Assembly: GCA_005881275.1 (NCBI GenBank)
Contig: VBEF01000027.1
Span: forward strand, 1-51,547
Direction: 5' to 3'
Source of the DNA: Chloroflexota bacterium
Lineage (GTDB): Bacteria; Chloroflexota; Dormibacteria; Dormibacterales; Dormibacteraceae
Length of the DNA: 51,547 bases
The notes below the pieces were generated by a model, which was not told the origin of the DNA, did no database searches, and saw nothing but the letters and a program-made list of their open reading frames with translations. Position 1 is the first letter of the stretch. Every line of letters begins with the position of its first letter. This document shows, piece by piece, positions 1 to 7,365 of the stretch. Made by a program: the position numbers and the translations under genes.

Positions 1-2
1 CC

Positions 3-176
3 AACGGCGGCGGTTCGGGCTTGAGCAACCTCGGCGCGACCCTGGCTGCGAACCGCACCCCGCTGGCCTTCATGTTCCTCACCCTCGAGGCGCTGCTGCT
101 TGCGGCGGCGGCCGCGTGGGTTTGGTCCCGCAACACGCCCGTGGACATGGTGCCCGACGAGGTGCTGTCGCCATGA
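3..176 (+). CDS. C-terminal end of an integral membrane protein (partial)
   Basis: The reading frame is open from the window edge to a TGA at 174-176, giving 57 visible residues. It contains one strongly hydrophobic segment (LAFMFLTLEALLLAAAAAWV, about residues 20-39) followed by a short polar tail ending DEVLSP. This is typical of the last transmembrane helix of a polytopic transporter, but the family cannot be named from so little. The next gene starts with an ATG inside this stop (ATGA), so the two are probably translationally coupled. Confidence 0.6.
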   Translation, partial: NGGGSGLSNLGATLAANRTPLAFMFLTLEALLLAAAAAWVWSRNTPVDMVPDEVLSP

Positions 177-511
177 TCGCCAGGCTCCGGCTGCCAAGGT
201 CCAGCCCTCGTGTGCGACGCTCCGCCCGCGCCTACTGCGAGGCCGACAACTGGAGCTTCGACTCACGCTACACGCAGGGCAAGTGCCCGATCTGCGGCTG
301 GCAGCCCGAGGGAGCGCCCAACGCCCCGGACTGGCTGGCGCTGGTCAACCGCGTCGACTGGCAGATCGTGGGGTTGTTCCTGCTCGTCGACGTCTTGTTC
401 CTGCTGGGCCTCGTGGTGGCCAACGCGGCCGGACTTCTTCCTGTCGGTCATCCGCCACTGGGCGGGCCGTCGACGCTGGGCGGAGTTGCGAGCGGGGTGC
501 GCGGGCCCTAA
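173..511 (+). CDS. Small zinc-ribbon membrane protein, possibly frameshifted at its end
   Basis: The 112-residue protein starts at the ATGA overlap with the upstream membrane gene. It has a Cys pair in KCPICGW near residue 40, a nearby YC that could complete a zinc site, and one transmembrane helix (IVGLFLLVDVLFLLGLVVAN, about residues 67-86). I do not recognise the family. After the helix this frame gives a low-complexity Gly/Pro tail, whereas the adjacent frame from about 430 reads DFFLSVIRHWAGRRRWAELR. That looks more like a natural cytoplasmic tail and suggests a frameshift or sequence error. The stop overlaps the stop of the convergent response regulator. Confidence 0.55.
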   Translation: MIARLRLPRSSPRVRRSARAYCEADNWSFDSRYTQGKCPICGWQPEGAPNAPDWLALVNRVDWQIVGLFLLVDVLFLLGLVVANAAGLLPVGHPPLGGPSTLGGVASGVRGP

Positions 512-1200
512 AGAGGAGACGGGATCGCGGTCACGAGGCGATAGCGGTGCTCGGGCCGGCCGGGGGATCCGTAGCGCATCGTCACCTCGACGCGGCCGAG
601 GTTGCACAGATGGTCCAGGTAGCGCCGAGCAGTGACCCGGCTCACACCGGCCTCCTCGGCTACGGCAGCCGCCGGCAGGCCTGACTGCGAACGGCCCAGC
701 GCCGACACGACCAGGTCAAGCGTTGCGTCGGAAAGGCCTTTGGGCAGCGCCTCGGCGCGCGCGGTGCGCAAGGCGCCGAAGATGCGGTCCACGTCGCCCT
801 GCTCGGCACGGTTCAGGCGTGTCATCCGGTCGCGGGCAGCCGCGTACGAGAGCAGCTTTGCCTCGAACGCCGGAAACAGAAACGGCTTGATCAAGTAGTG
901 GACGACGCCTCCGCGCATCGCCGCGCGCAAGCTGTCGACGTCGCGCGCCGCCGTGATCGCGATCACATCGACTGGCGTCTTTTCTTCCTCGCGCAGGTGC
1001 TGCAGCACCTCGAGGCCGCTCATGTCAGGCAGGTAGATGTCGAGCAGGACCAGGTCGGGCTGGAGCTGCTCGACGTCTCGCAGCGCCTCACCGCCGGCGT
1101 GAGCCCGTCCGATGACCTGGAACCCGGGGATGCGTTCGACGTAGGCGCAGTGGAGGTCGGCGACGCGAAAGTCATCGTCGACGACCAGGGTGCGGATCAT
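508..1200 (-). CDS. CitB/DcuR-type response regulator
   Basis: This 230-residue protein has a receiver domain (about 1-120) with the acidic pocket VVDDD, phospho-acceptor Asp54 in LLDIYLPD and conserved Lys105 in LIKPF. A linker leads to a C-terminal helix-turn-helix (about 165-215; VAEEAGVSRVTARRYLDHL) of the kind in citrate/C4-dicarboxylate regulators CitB, DpiA and DcuR. The start ATG overlaps the stop of the histidine kinase by 4 bases, so the two form an operon transcribed leftward. Its target is unknown. The divergent ABC importer at 2928 is the obvious candidate, with tandem 9-bp repeats between them. Confidence 0.92.
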   Translation of the reverse strand: MIRTLVVDDDFRVADLHCAYVERIPGFQVIGRAHAGGEALRDVEQLQPDLVLLDIYLPDMSGLEVLQHLREEEKTPVDVIAITAARDVDSLRAAMRGGVVHYLIKPFLFPAFEAKLLSYAAARDRMTRLNRAEQGDVDRIFGALRTARAEALPKGLSDATLDLVVSALGRSQSGLPAAAVAEEAGVSRVTARRYLDHLCNLGRVEVTMRYGSPGRPEHRYRLVTAIPSPL

Positions 1201-2804
1201 CGCCCGGCCGTGACCTTGAGCGGAATACGAACAGTGAACAGCGCGCCGCCGTTGTTGACCGCGGTCACGTCTCCGCCATTGCGGCGGGCGACCTGGCGCA
1301 CGAGCGCAAGTCCGAAACCGCGACGCTTCCGATTCGGCCCCGCCTTGGTGCTGAAGCCCTCCTGGAAGATCTGTCCGCCGACGCCCTCGGGAATGCCTGA
1401 GCCCGAGTCCTGAACCTCGAGCACCAGCTCATCGTCCTGCTCGGTGACCGACACGCTGACCCAGCGTTCGTCGCTCGACGATGCCGCCGCGTCGAGGGCG
1501 TTGTCGATGAGGTTGCCGAGAAGGGTGATGAGGTCCTCGCTGTCTAATGAAGAAGCGCCGTGCGCGCGCCCGGACGCGCTTCGAGTCATCACAGTGTCTT
1601 CGCTCACGCGAAGGTCGATACCACGCTCCGAAGCGATCGCCGCCTTGGCCAGCAGCAGCGCGCCGAGCACTGGGTCGCCGACACGCTCGAGCAGCGCCTC
1701 GGTAAGCTCCTGATGCACGCCGGAAGTCTGCGCGATCAGGTTCATGGCCTCCTCCGCGCGTCCGACCTGCATCAGGCCGGCGATCGTGTGGAGGCGGTTC
1801 GCGAACTCATGCGCCTGCGCGCGTAGGGCGTCGGTCAGGCTATCGACGCCGAGGCCCCGCGCCAGCCCGGTGAGCTCGGTGGTGTCACGCAGTGTCGCCA
1901 CATGGCCGACCTCGTGGCCGCGGACCAGGATCGCCCGGCGGCTCGCGACCAGCACCCGGTCGCCCGCGAGCAGCACCTCGTCCTCGTCTTTGAGCCCGCC
2001 CGAGAGGAACTTCAGAAGCCGGCCTTGGGGCAGCACCTGACCGACACGGCGTCCCACGCAGTCGTCGGGCAGTGTGAGCAGCCGCCTCGCCTCGTCGTTC
2101 GCGAGCGTGATGGTGCCGTCGCGGTCGGTCGCGATCGCGCCTTCGTGGATGCCCTGAAGGCTTGCCTCCCGCTCCTCGAGGAGCCCCGCGATCTCGTACG
2201 GCTCGAGCCCAAAGGTCTGGCGCTTCAGGCGCCAGGCCAGGAGCCACGAGGCGATCACGCCGATCGCAAGCGAAGGCAGCAGCGTGGTCGCAAAACCGGG
2301 CAGCTCGCTGAGCCACCGCTGGCCGAGAGGCGGTTCCAGGAATCCGACGGAGACCATGCCGATCACCTGGCTCTGGAAGAAGATCGGCGCTTTGCCCCGG
2401 GCCGATACGCCGAGCGTGCCGCGCTGCACGCCCACCCACGTCTGGCCGGCGAGGACGACGGCCGGCGACTCGTCGACCGGCTTGCCGATGAGGGCCGGGT
2501 TGGGGTGGGAGTAGCGGATGCCGCTTGAGTCGGTCACGACCACGTAGCTCGCCCCGGTGGAGCGGCGGATCTGTTCCGCGGTCCGCTGGATCAGCGCGTC
2601 CGGGTCGCCCACCAGCAGTGCCTGCTGGATCGAGTCGCTGTTGGCGACGGCCTGGGCGATGGCGAGCGAGCGCTGCTCAGACTGCCGGTCCAGCTCCTGG
2701 CTTGCTTGCCAGACGGCCGCGGCGGCTCCGATGAGCGCGGACAGCAGGATGATCGCAACCTGGAAAACCAGGATCTGGTACGCGAGCGGTAACCGAGTTT
2801 TCAA
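1197..2804 (-). CDS. CitA/DcuS-type sensor histidine kinase
   Basis: The 535-residue membrane kinase has TM1 at about residues 8-31, an extracytoplasmic single-Cache/PAS-like sensor domain (with YVVVTDSSGIRYSHPNP), TM2 at about 170-190 and a cytoplasmic PAS domain. A SpoOB-like dimerisation helix carries the probable phospho-His332 (QAHEFANRLHTI). The HATPase domain shows an N box (NLIDNALDAA), a G1 box (DSGSGIPEG) and a G2 box (GFGLALV). Members of this family sense extracellular carboxylates such as citrate, fumarate or malate; the ligand here is not determinable. It pairs with the overlapping downstream response regulator. Confidence 0.93.
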   Translation of the reverse strand: MKTRLPLAYQILVFQVAIILLSALIGAAAAVWQASQELDRQSEQRSLAIAQAVANSDSIQQALLVGDPDALIQRTAEQIRRSTGASYVVVTDSSGIRYSHPNPALIGKPVDESPAVVLAGQTWVGVQRGTLGVSARGKAPIFFQSQVIGMVSVGFLEPPLGQRWLSELPGFATTLLPSLAIGVIASWLLAWRLKRQTFGLEPYEIAGLLEEREASLQGIHEGAIATDRDGTITLANDEARRLLTLPDDCVGRRVGQVLPQGRLLKFLSGGLKDEDEVLLAGDRVLVASRRAILVRGHEVGHVATLRDTTELTGLARGLGVDSLTDALRAQAHEFANRLHTIAGLMQVGRAEEAMNLIAQTSGVHQELTEALLERVGDPVLGALLLAKAAIASERGIDLRVSEDTVMTRSASGRAHGASSLDSEDLITLLGNLIDNALDAAASSSDERWVSVSVTEQDDELVLEVQDSGSGIPEGVGGQIFQEGFSTKAGPNRKRRGFGLALVRQVARRNGGDVTAVNNGGALFTVRIPLKVTAGR

Positions 2805-2851
2805 CGTCTGAATAACACGAGATCGTAGTACCTATCCGGGATCGGATTGGG

Positions 2852-2887
2852 CGACCAAAACGACCAAAACGGCCACAACGACCGCAT
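2852..2887. repeat. Four tandem 9-bp units between sensor kinase and ABC importer
   Basis: Two exact copies of CGACCAAAA are followed by CGGCCACAA and CGACCGCAT, in phase at 9-bp spacing. They sit in the 123-bp divergent intergenic region, 40 bp upstream of the ABC transporter ATG and 48 bp from the kinase start. Direct-repeat operators are usual for response regulators, so this is a candidate binding site for the adjacent regulator. That function is inferred from position only. Confidence 0.45.
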
Positions 2888-2927
2888 CCGTTGCCGGCGC
2901 TGCAGATTCCGAAGAAAGTCCGATTGA

Positions 2928-3734
2928 ATGACTCCAGCCATCGACCTTCGCGGTGTCACGAAGCGCTTCCTGACCCCCTCGGGCGGCGTGTACACGGCGC
3001 TGCGCGACCTCAATCTGACGGTTCAGGCAGGCGAGTTCTGCGCCGTGGTCGGACCTACAGGCTGCGGCAAGTCGACCACCCTGGCGTTGATCTCCGGCCT
3101 GGAGCCGGCCAGCGAAGGCGAGGTTGAAGTCCTCGGCAAGCCGGTGCGCGGCATCGCGGAACAGATCGGATACGTCTTTCAAACCGATGCGGTCTTTCCG
3201 TGGAAGACGGTGCTCGACAACGTGGCGGCCGGACCGCGCTACCACGGCCGGCCAACCAGCGAGGCTCGGTCGACGGCACGCGAGTGGATATCGCGCGTTG
3301 GCCTGTCCGGCTTCGAGGACCGCTACCCGTATCAGCTGTCAGGCGGCATGCGCAAGCGTGTCGCCCTCGCCCAGAGCCTGATCAACGAGCCGCGGATCCT
3401 GCTCATGGACGAGCCGTTCAGCGCCCTCGACGTCCAGACGCGATCGCTGATGGAAAACGAGCTCCTCTCATTGTGGGCGAACACTCGCGCCTCGGTTGTG
3501 TTCGTCACACACGATCTCGAGGAAGCGATCGCGCTGGCCGACCGCGTCTTCGTGATCAGCGCCGGGCCAGGCACGGTGAAGGCCAACTACCCGGTGCCCC
3601 TGACTCGGCCACGCAACGTGACCGAGATTCGGATGCAGCCGCAATTCAGCCAGATCTACGGCGAGATCTGGAATGACTTGAAGGACGAAGTCCTCGTGAG
3701 CTATGAGCGCCAGAAACGCAGCGGCGCGGCTTGA
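2928..3734 (+). CDS. ABC transporter ATP-binding protein (SsuB/TauB/NrtD class)
   Basis: The 268-residue nucleotide-binding subunit has Walker A GPTGCGKST (residues 42-50), a Q-loop (VFQ, about 83-85), the signature LSGGMRKR (about 137-144), Walker B ILLMDEP (157-163) and a switch His in VTHD. Sequence style and partners place it in the nitrate/sulfonate/taurine/thiamine-precursor importer class. The permease gene starts inside its 3' end (32-base overlap), so it is the first gene of a three-gene operon with the permease and lipoprotein. Confidence 0.93.
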   Translation: MTPAIDLRGVTKRFLTPSGGVYTALRDLNLTVQAGEFCAVVGPTGCGKSTTLALISGLEPASEGEVEVLGKPVRGIAEQIGYVFQTDAVFPWKTVLDNVAAGPRYHGRPTSEARSTAREWISRVGLSGFEDRYPYQLSGGMRKRVALAQSLINEPRILLMDEPFSALDVQTRSLMENELLSLWANTRASVVFVTHDLEEAIALADRVFVISAGPGTVKANYPVPLTRPRNVTEIRMQPQFSQIYGEIWNDLKDEVLVSYERQKRSGAA

Positions 3735-4605
3735 CGTGACGGCGCCCATCAGCGCGCCAGGAACCCCCGCCCCAATCACGGACCTTGCGGCCCAACGTAT
3801 TCGCGCGCGACGCAGGCGCGAGCTCAACATCTATGGGCTGCGCGTGCTGGTCGCGGTCATCGTGCTCGGCAGCTGGGAGCTGACGACCCGCATCGGCATC
3901 GTCGACCAGTTCTTCTTCGGTCAGCCCTCCGGGATAGCCAAGCAGCTGTGGATCTGGATCACCGAGGAAACCGCGTTGGGTCCGCTCTGGGAGCAGGTGC
4001 TGGTAACGATGGAGGAGACGGTCCTCGGCTTCATCGTCGGCACGGTGCTGGGCGTGGTGATCGGCGTGCTGCTGGGCCGGAACAGGCTCCTGGCCGACGT
4101 CTTCTCGATCTACATCAAAGCCGCGAACGCGATACCGCGGGTGGTCCTGGGAGCTCTGTTCGCCATCTCGCTCGGGTTGGACATTCGCTCCAAGGTTGCG
4201 ACCGCGGCGATCCTCGTCTTCTTCGTCGTCTTCTTCAACGCGTTCCAGGGCGTCCGTGAAGTCGAACGCAACCTGATCGCCAACGCACGCATCCTCGGCG
4301 CTGACGATCGAAGGCTGACCACCGAGGTGATCGTTCCCTCGGCGCTCAGCTGGATCATCGCGAGCCTTCACATCAGCTTCGGCCTGGCCTTGGTCGGAGC
4401 GGTCGTAGGCGAGCTCTTTGGCGCAACCCAGGGAGTCGGGGAGCTGATCTACAGCGCCGAACACAACTTCAACGCCAACGGTGTTTTCGCGGGGATGTTG
4501 CTGCTGGCCGCCATGGCGCTGCTGGCGGAAGCATTCATCACCGCGCTCGAGAACCGCCTGGTCCGATGGCGGCCCCCAGCAGTCGGCAGCGAAATCCAGA
4601 TTTAG
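3703..4605 (+). CDS. ABC transporter permease (SsuC/TauC class)
   Basis: The 300-residue protein has a basic cytoplasmic N-terminus and about six transmembrane helices. It carries a binding-protein-dependent permease coupling loop around EVERNLIANARILGADDRRL, which matches the EAA motif that docks on the ATPase. The chosen ATG overlaps the ATPase gene by 32 bases. The stop lies 13 bases before the binding-protein ATG, with a strong AGGAGG-type ribosome-binding site between. It works with the flanking genes as a high-affinity importer of a small organic or inorganic anion or a vitamin precursor; the substrate is unknown. Confidence 0.93.
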   Translation: MSARNAAARLDVTAPISAPGTPAPITDLAAQRIRARRRRELNIYGLRVLVAVIVLGSWELTTRIGIVDQFFFGQPSGIAKQLWIWITEETALGPLWEQVLVTMEETVLGFIVGTVLGVVIGVLLGRNRLLADVFSIYIKAANAIPRVVLGALFAISLGLDIRSKVATAAILVFFVVFFNAFQGVREVERNLIANARILGADDRRLTTEVIVPSALSWIIASLHISFGLALVGAVVGELFGATQGVGELIYSAEHNFNANGVFAGMLLLAAMALLAEAFITALENRLVRWRPPAVGSEIQI

Positions 4606-4618
4606 GAGGAGGAGGCGT

Positions 4619-5647
4619 ATGCGCATATTCATCCGTCCGTTGTTATTCGTCCTGACTGCGGTGTTCGTCCTCACCGCGTGTGGAGGCAGCACGGCCGCGC
4701 CGGCGACCGACAACTCACCAGCCGACGTGAAGATCATGGTCGGCGGCCTCAACAAGCAGATCTACATCCCGAACAAGCTGGCCGAGCTCCTCGGATATTT
4801 CAAGGAACAGAACCTCAACGTCACGCTGATCGACGAAGGCTCAGGCCAGGCGTCCGAGGAAGAGGTCATCGCCGGCAACGTCGATGGCGGCTCTGGCTCA
4901 TACAGCCACGTCCTCGAGCTGCAGCCCAAGGGCAAGTACATGCAACAGGTCATTCAGTTCCAGATCGCCCCGGGCGAGGCGGAGATGGTCGACGCGAAGA
5001 AGGCGGATTCGATCAAGACAGCCGCCGACCTCAAAGGCAAGAATCTCGGCGTGACCTCGATCGGATCAGGCACGCACACGATCAGCCTCGCGCTGTTGGG
5101 ACGCGCGGGTCTCACCGGCACCGACGCCAAGTTCGTGGCCGTGGGCGCGGGCAACACTTTCATCGCGGCCATGCAGCAGCACGTGATAGACGCCGGAATG
5201 ACGACTGAGCCGACGATCTCGCGCCTGGTCAAGAGTGGCATCGGCAAAGTCCTCATCGACCTGCGCACGCCGACATCCACGCGCGCCGCTCTCGGCGCGG
5301 ACTATCCGTTCATCGGCATCTTCATGATGTCCACCTACGTAAGCAGCCACAAAGGCGTCGTCCAGCGTCTGGTCAATGCTTACGTCAAGACGCTGAAATG
5401 GATGAAGGCGCACACCGCTGCCGAGATTACGGACAAGATGCCGACCGACTACTACGCCGGCGACAAGGAAGGGTACGTGGCCGCTCTTGACGGTCAGAAG
5501 GACTCGTTCACGGCTGACGGCAAGATGCCGGCCGCGGGCGCGCAGAATGCGCTTGACATCGAGCTCAAGTACGTGAAGGACATGAAGGGAGCCACGGTGG
5601 ACCTCTCCAAGACCTACACCAACGACTTCGCCAACAACGCGAAGTAA
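4619..5647 (+). CDS. NMT1/SsuA-like substrate-binding lipoprotein
   Basis: The 342-residue protein begins with a signal peptide and lipobox (VLTACGG), so it should be lipid-anchored outside the membrane. The mature part has the NMT1/THI5/SsuA pattern, including YIPNKLAELLGYFKEQNLNV near the start and GVTSIGSGTHT in the middle. I chose ATG 4619 over the longer open frame because it follows AGGAGGAGGAGG and gives a proper signal peptide. Such proteins bind sulfonates, nitrate, riboflavin or pyrimidine precursors. A terminator follows directly. Confidence 0.93.
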   Translation: MRIFIRPLLFVLTAVFVLTACGGSTAAPATDNSPADVKIMVGGLNKQIYIPNKLAELLGYFKEQNLNVTLIDEGSGQASEEEVIAGNVDGGSGSYSHVLELQPKGKYMQQVIQFQIAPGEAEMVDAKKADSIKTAADLKGKNLGVTSIGSGTHTISLALLGRAGLTGTDAKFVAVGAGNTFIAAMQQHVIDAGMTTEPTISRLVKSGIGKVLIDLRTPTSTRAALGADYPFIGIFMMSTYVSSHKGVVQRLVNAYVKTLKWMKAHTAAEITDKMPTDYYAGDKEGYVAALDGQKDSFTADGKMPAAGAQNALDIELKYVKDMKGATVDLSKTYTNDFANNAK

Positions 5648-5658
5648 CAGCACTCACC

Positions 5659-5694
5659 AAGGGGCCGGATTGATGTCCGGCCCCTTACTTTTTC
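5659..5694 (+). terminator. Rho-independent terminator after the ABC importer operon
   Basis: A perfect 10-bp stem (AAGGGGCCGG at 5659-5668 with CCGGCCCCTT at 5677-5686) encloses an 8-base loop and is followed by TTACTTTTTCTT. It lies 11 bases after the lipoprotein stop. The opposite-strand gene that ends at 5685 overlaps it, so it may also help end that transcript. Confidence 0.85.
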
Positions 5695-6287
5695 TTGAGC
5701 TGAACCTCGAATCCGTGGTCGGATTGGGTCACCTCGACATCGCCCGCCTTGATCCTTACCCCGCCAGGGGTTCGCGTTGCGACGACGGAACCTTCGAATA
5801 CCAGCTCGTCAAATCGCCACTCCTTGCCGTGCTTGCGCATGCGGACGATGGCGCCCTGCGGGCTTCGCCACACGCCCTCGCCGGACGGTTTGAAGCCTCG
5901 CGTGACCAGCTCGCCCAGCTGGTCCGGGATTGCTTCGGGCGGAGGTTTCGCCGCCGGCCAGACCACTGGCTTTTCTCTGGAACTGCCTGGCTGGGGAAGC
6001 ACACGGAGATTTGGCTTTTTCTCTCTCGCCTGCTCCAGCGACAGCCGGAGCAGCTCGGAGCCCTCTTCCTGGGCAAAGAAAGCTCCGGAGATGCGCGCCC
6101 GGTCCTTCGAGCGACGGATGCAGTTCGCGCAATCTGGCTCGGAATCGACAGCCGCGTATGAGCCTTCGCCGAGCGTCTGGCCGCACAGGGTCGTGACCGG
6201 TCCCGAGCGGGGGACCCTGGGGGTTAGATGGATCCGTCCGCCAGACTTGCGGCCGACGGACTCGAGCTTGATCGTGTGCACCCCCAA
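5685..6287 (-). CDS. Hypothetical protein with possible zinc-binding cysteines
   Basis: This 200-residue protein is not recognised. The N-terminal part (GGRIHLTP, TTLCGQTL, CANC) holds three cysteines in a pattern that could bind metal. The middle is Pro-rich and charged, and the C-terminal 80 residues look like a compact beta-rich domain ending in KKK. The frame starts with TTG; a GTG six bases downstream (6281) is an equally plausible start. It converges on the ABC operon and shares its terminator region. Confidence 0.55.
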   Translation of the reverse strand: MGVHTIKLESVGRKSGGRIHLTPRVPRSGPVTTLCGQTLGEGSYAAVDSEPDCANCIRRSKDRARISGAFFAQEEGSELLRLSLEQAREKKPNLRVLPQPGSSREKPVVWPAAKPPPEAIPDQLGELVTRGFKPSGEGVWRSPQGAIVRMRKHGKEWRFDELVFEGSVVATRTPGGVRIKAGDVEVTQSDHGFEVQLKKK

Positions 6288-6317
6288 ATCATGGAGGTGT
6301 TACCGCTCTTCTTGTTT

Positions 6318-6443
6318 TTATCTGCTCTTTTTGGCTTGCGCGTTGGAGATGCGCGCCGCCCGAGCCTTGCTCATACCCTTCTTCTTGAGGGCTTCATAAA
6401 CCTTGGGCTTCTTCACCGACGGCCCGTGCTTCTTACCGGGCAC
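6318..6443 (-). CDS. Small basic DUF7218-like protein
   Basis: A 41-residue Lys/Arg-rich protein matches my memory of a widespread small bacterial family with the pattern KGPSVK.P..YEAL...GMSK..AARI.NA; here it reads KHGPSVKKPKVYEALKKKG then MSKARAARISNA. The longer open frame starts at 6524, but GTG 6443 is preceded at the right distance by GGAGG and begins at the conserved part, so I chose it. Function is unknown; the composition suggests nucleic-acid binding. Confidence 0.65.
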   Translation of the reverse strand: MPGKKHGPSVKKPKVYEALKKKGMSKARAARISNAQAKKSR

Positions 6444-6544
6444 ACTTCCACCTCCCTTGCGCTTCTTGCGCTCGATTTCGCGGGCAAAACACCCACCCTT
6501 AGAACGCCTGCCTCGCGACAACAACTCGGTCGCGCGACCACGGG

Positions 6545-6572
6545 TAGACGCCGAGCAGTGGGCGCTTATCTA
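6545..6572 (+). promoter_or_regulatory. Candidate promoter of the zincin-like gene
   Basis: TAGACG (6545-6550), a 16-base spacer and TATCTA (6567-6572) resemble -35 and -10 elements. The -10 ends only 7 bases before ATG 6580 and no ribosome-binding site is visible, so the transcript would be leaderless. Confidence 0.3.
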
Positions 6573-6579
6573 GCAGCCC

Positions 6580-7221
6580 ATGAGTCTGTTGATCATGCCT
6601 CCAGCCCGTACAAACCCGCGGCGGTCGGTGCTTCAGCTAGCCGAGGAGCTGCACTTCGACCACAGAGCCGTTCGCCGCGCGGTCGCGGCCCTGGAACGGG
6701 ACGCCGGCCGGGCGCCGTCGCAAGGGCTCCTCGTGCGCAGCGATCTGCATGGGCTGAAGGTCGCCGACGTGCGCCGGGCGCTGTCAGGCCTACCCTCGCC
6801 TGGCGATTACCGACTCGTGGTCAAGCCTCTGCGGTACCGCACCCGGCCCCATCTCTCGGGCCTGTGCGAGTTCGACGTCGGCCGGATCATCGTCCGCGTC
6901 CCGGAGCCATTCCGCCCGTTCTCCGAGCTCGTGTACGTCAACGCCAGGCGTAAGCCGGGTGCGGGCATGAGGTTTGCCTGGCTGTCCGAAAAGGTCAGGT
7001 TTCGCACCCGACGCGACGTGCTGCGTTTCGTCTATCTCCACGAATGGCTCCATTGGTACTTGCGCGAGATGCAGGGGTTGCGCGCGGGCGCCGAGACGGC
7101 GTGCGACCGGTTTGCGCTGCGCAACTTTCGCCGCCGGCAGGTCAGCGTCGACGACGCTCTGGAGGCGCTGGAGGGAACCCGGATGCAGGCGGTGCCGGAG
7201 CTGTTCCGGCTGGTCGCCTAG
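6580..7221 (+). CDS. Zincin-like metalloprotease candidate with N-terminal helical domain
   Basis: The 213-residue protein contains HEWLH at residues 154-158, an HEXXH zinc and catalytic motif within a predicted helix, with possible third ligands Glu172 or Asp176. The first 45 residues (SVLQLAEELHFDHRAVRRAV) look like a small helix-turn-helix. The central region is beta-rich (RLVVKPLRYR, RIIVRVPEPF). No signal peptide is seen, so it should be cytoplasmic. I do not recognise a named family; SprT-like or minigluzincin-type peptidases are possible relatives. An unrelated fold with a chance HEXXH remains possible. Confidence 0.65.
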   Translation: MSLLIMPPARTNPRRSVLQLAEELHFDHRAVRRAVAALERDAGRAPSQGLLVRSDLHGLKVADVRRALSGLPSPGDYRLVVKPLRYRTRPHLSGLCEFDVGRIIVRVPEPFRPFSELVYVNARRKPGAGMRFAWLSEKVRFRTRRDVLRFVYLHEWLHWYLREMQGLRAGAETACDRFALRNFRRRQVSVDDALEALEGTRMQAVPELFRLVA

Positions 7222-7365
7222 CTTTTTCTTCTGCGGGATCGCCAACCGGGCACAGTTGGCTGCACCGCGGGCGATGGATACAGCCAATCGGGCGCACTTG
7301 GCTCACATGGGAGCCGCTCGGCCCCGCGACGAGCGAAGAGCTGAGCGCGCTGCGCGACCAGGTGT
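7222..7365. other. Intergenic region without recognised gene
   Basis: This 144-bp stretch lies between convergent genes. Short stretches of similar sequence (CCAACCGGGCACAGTTGGC, then CCAATCGGGCGCACTTGGC about 40 bases on) form an imperfect direct repeat, each copy with inverted ends (CCAA and TTGG). It may act as a termination or structural element. I see no promoter or RNA gene. Confidence 0.4.

Noticed and set aside
2852-2887. CRISPR-like array
   Set aside because: The 9-bp units are contiguous with no spacers, and no cas gene is in the window.
3646-4755. Long minus-strand frame opposite the ABC permease
   Set aside because: Low-complexity acidic sequence; the plus-strand operon fully explains the region.
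7222-7365. Possible tRNA or small RNA gene
   Set aside because: No cloverleaf, T-loop or CCA-like features; only imperfect short repeats are present.
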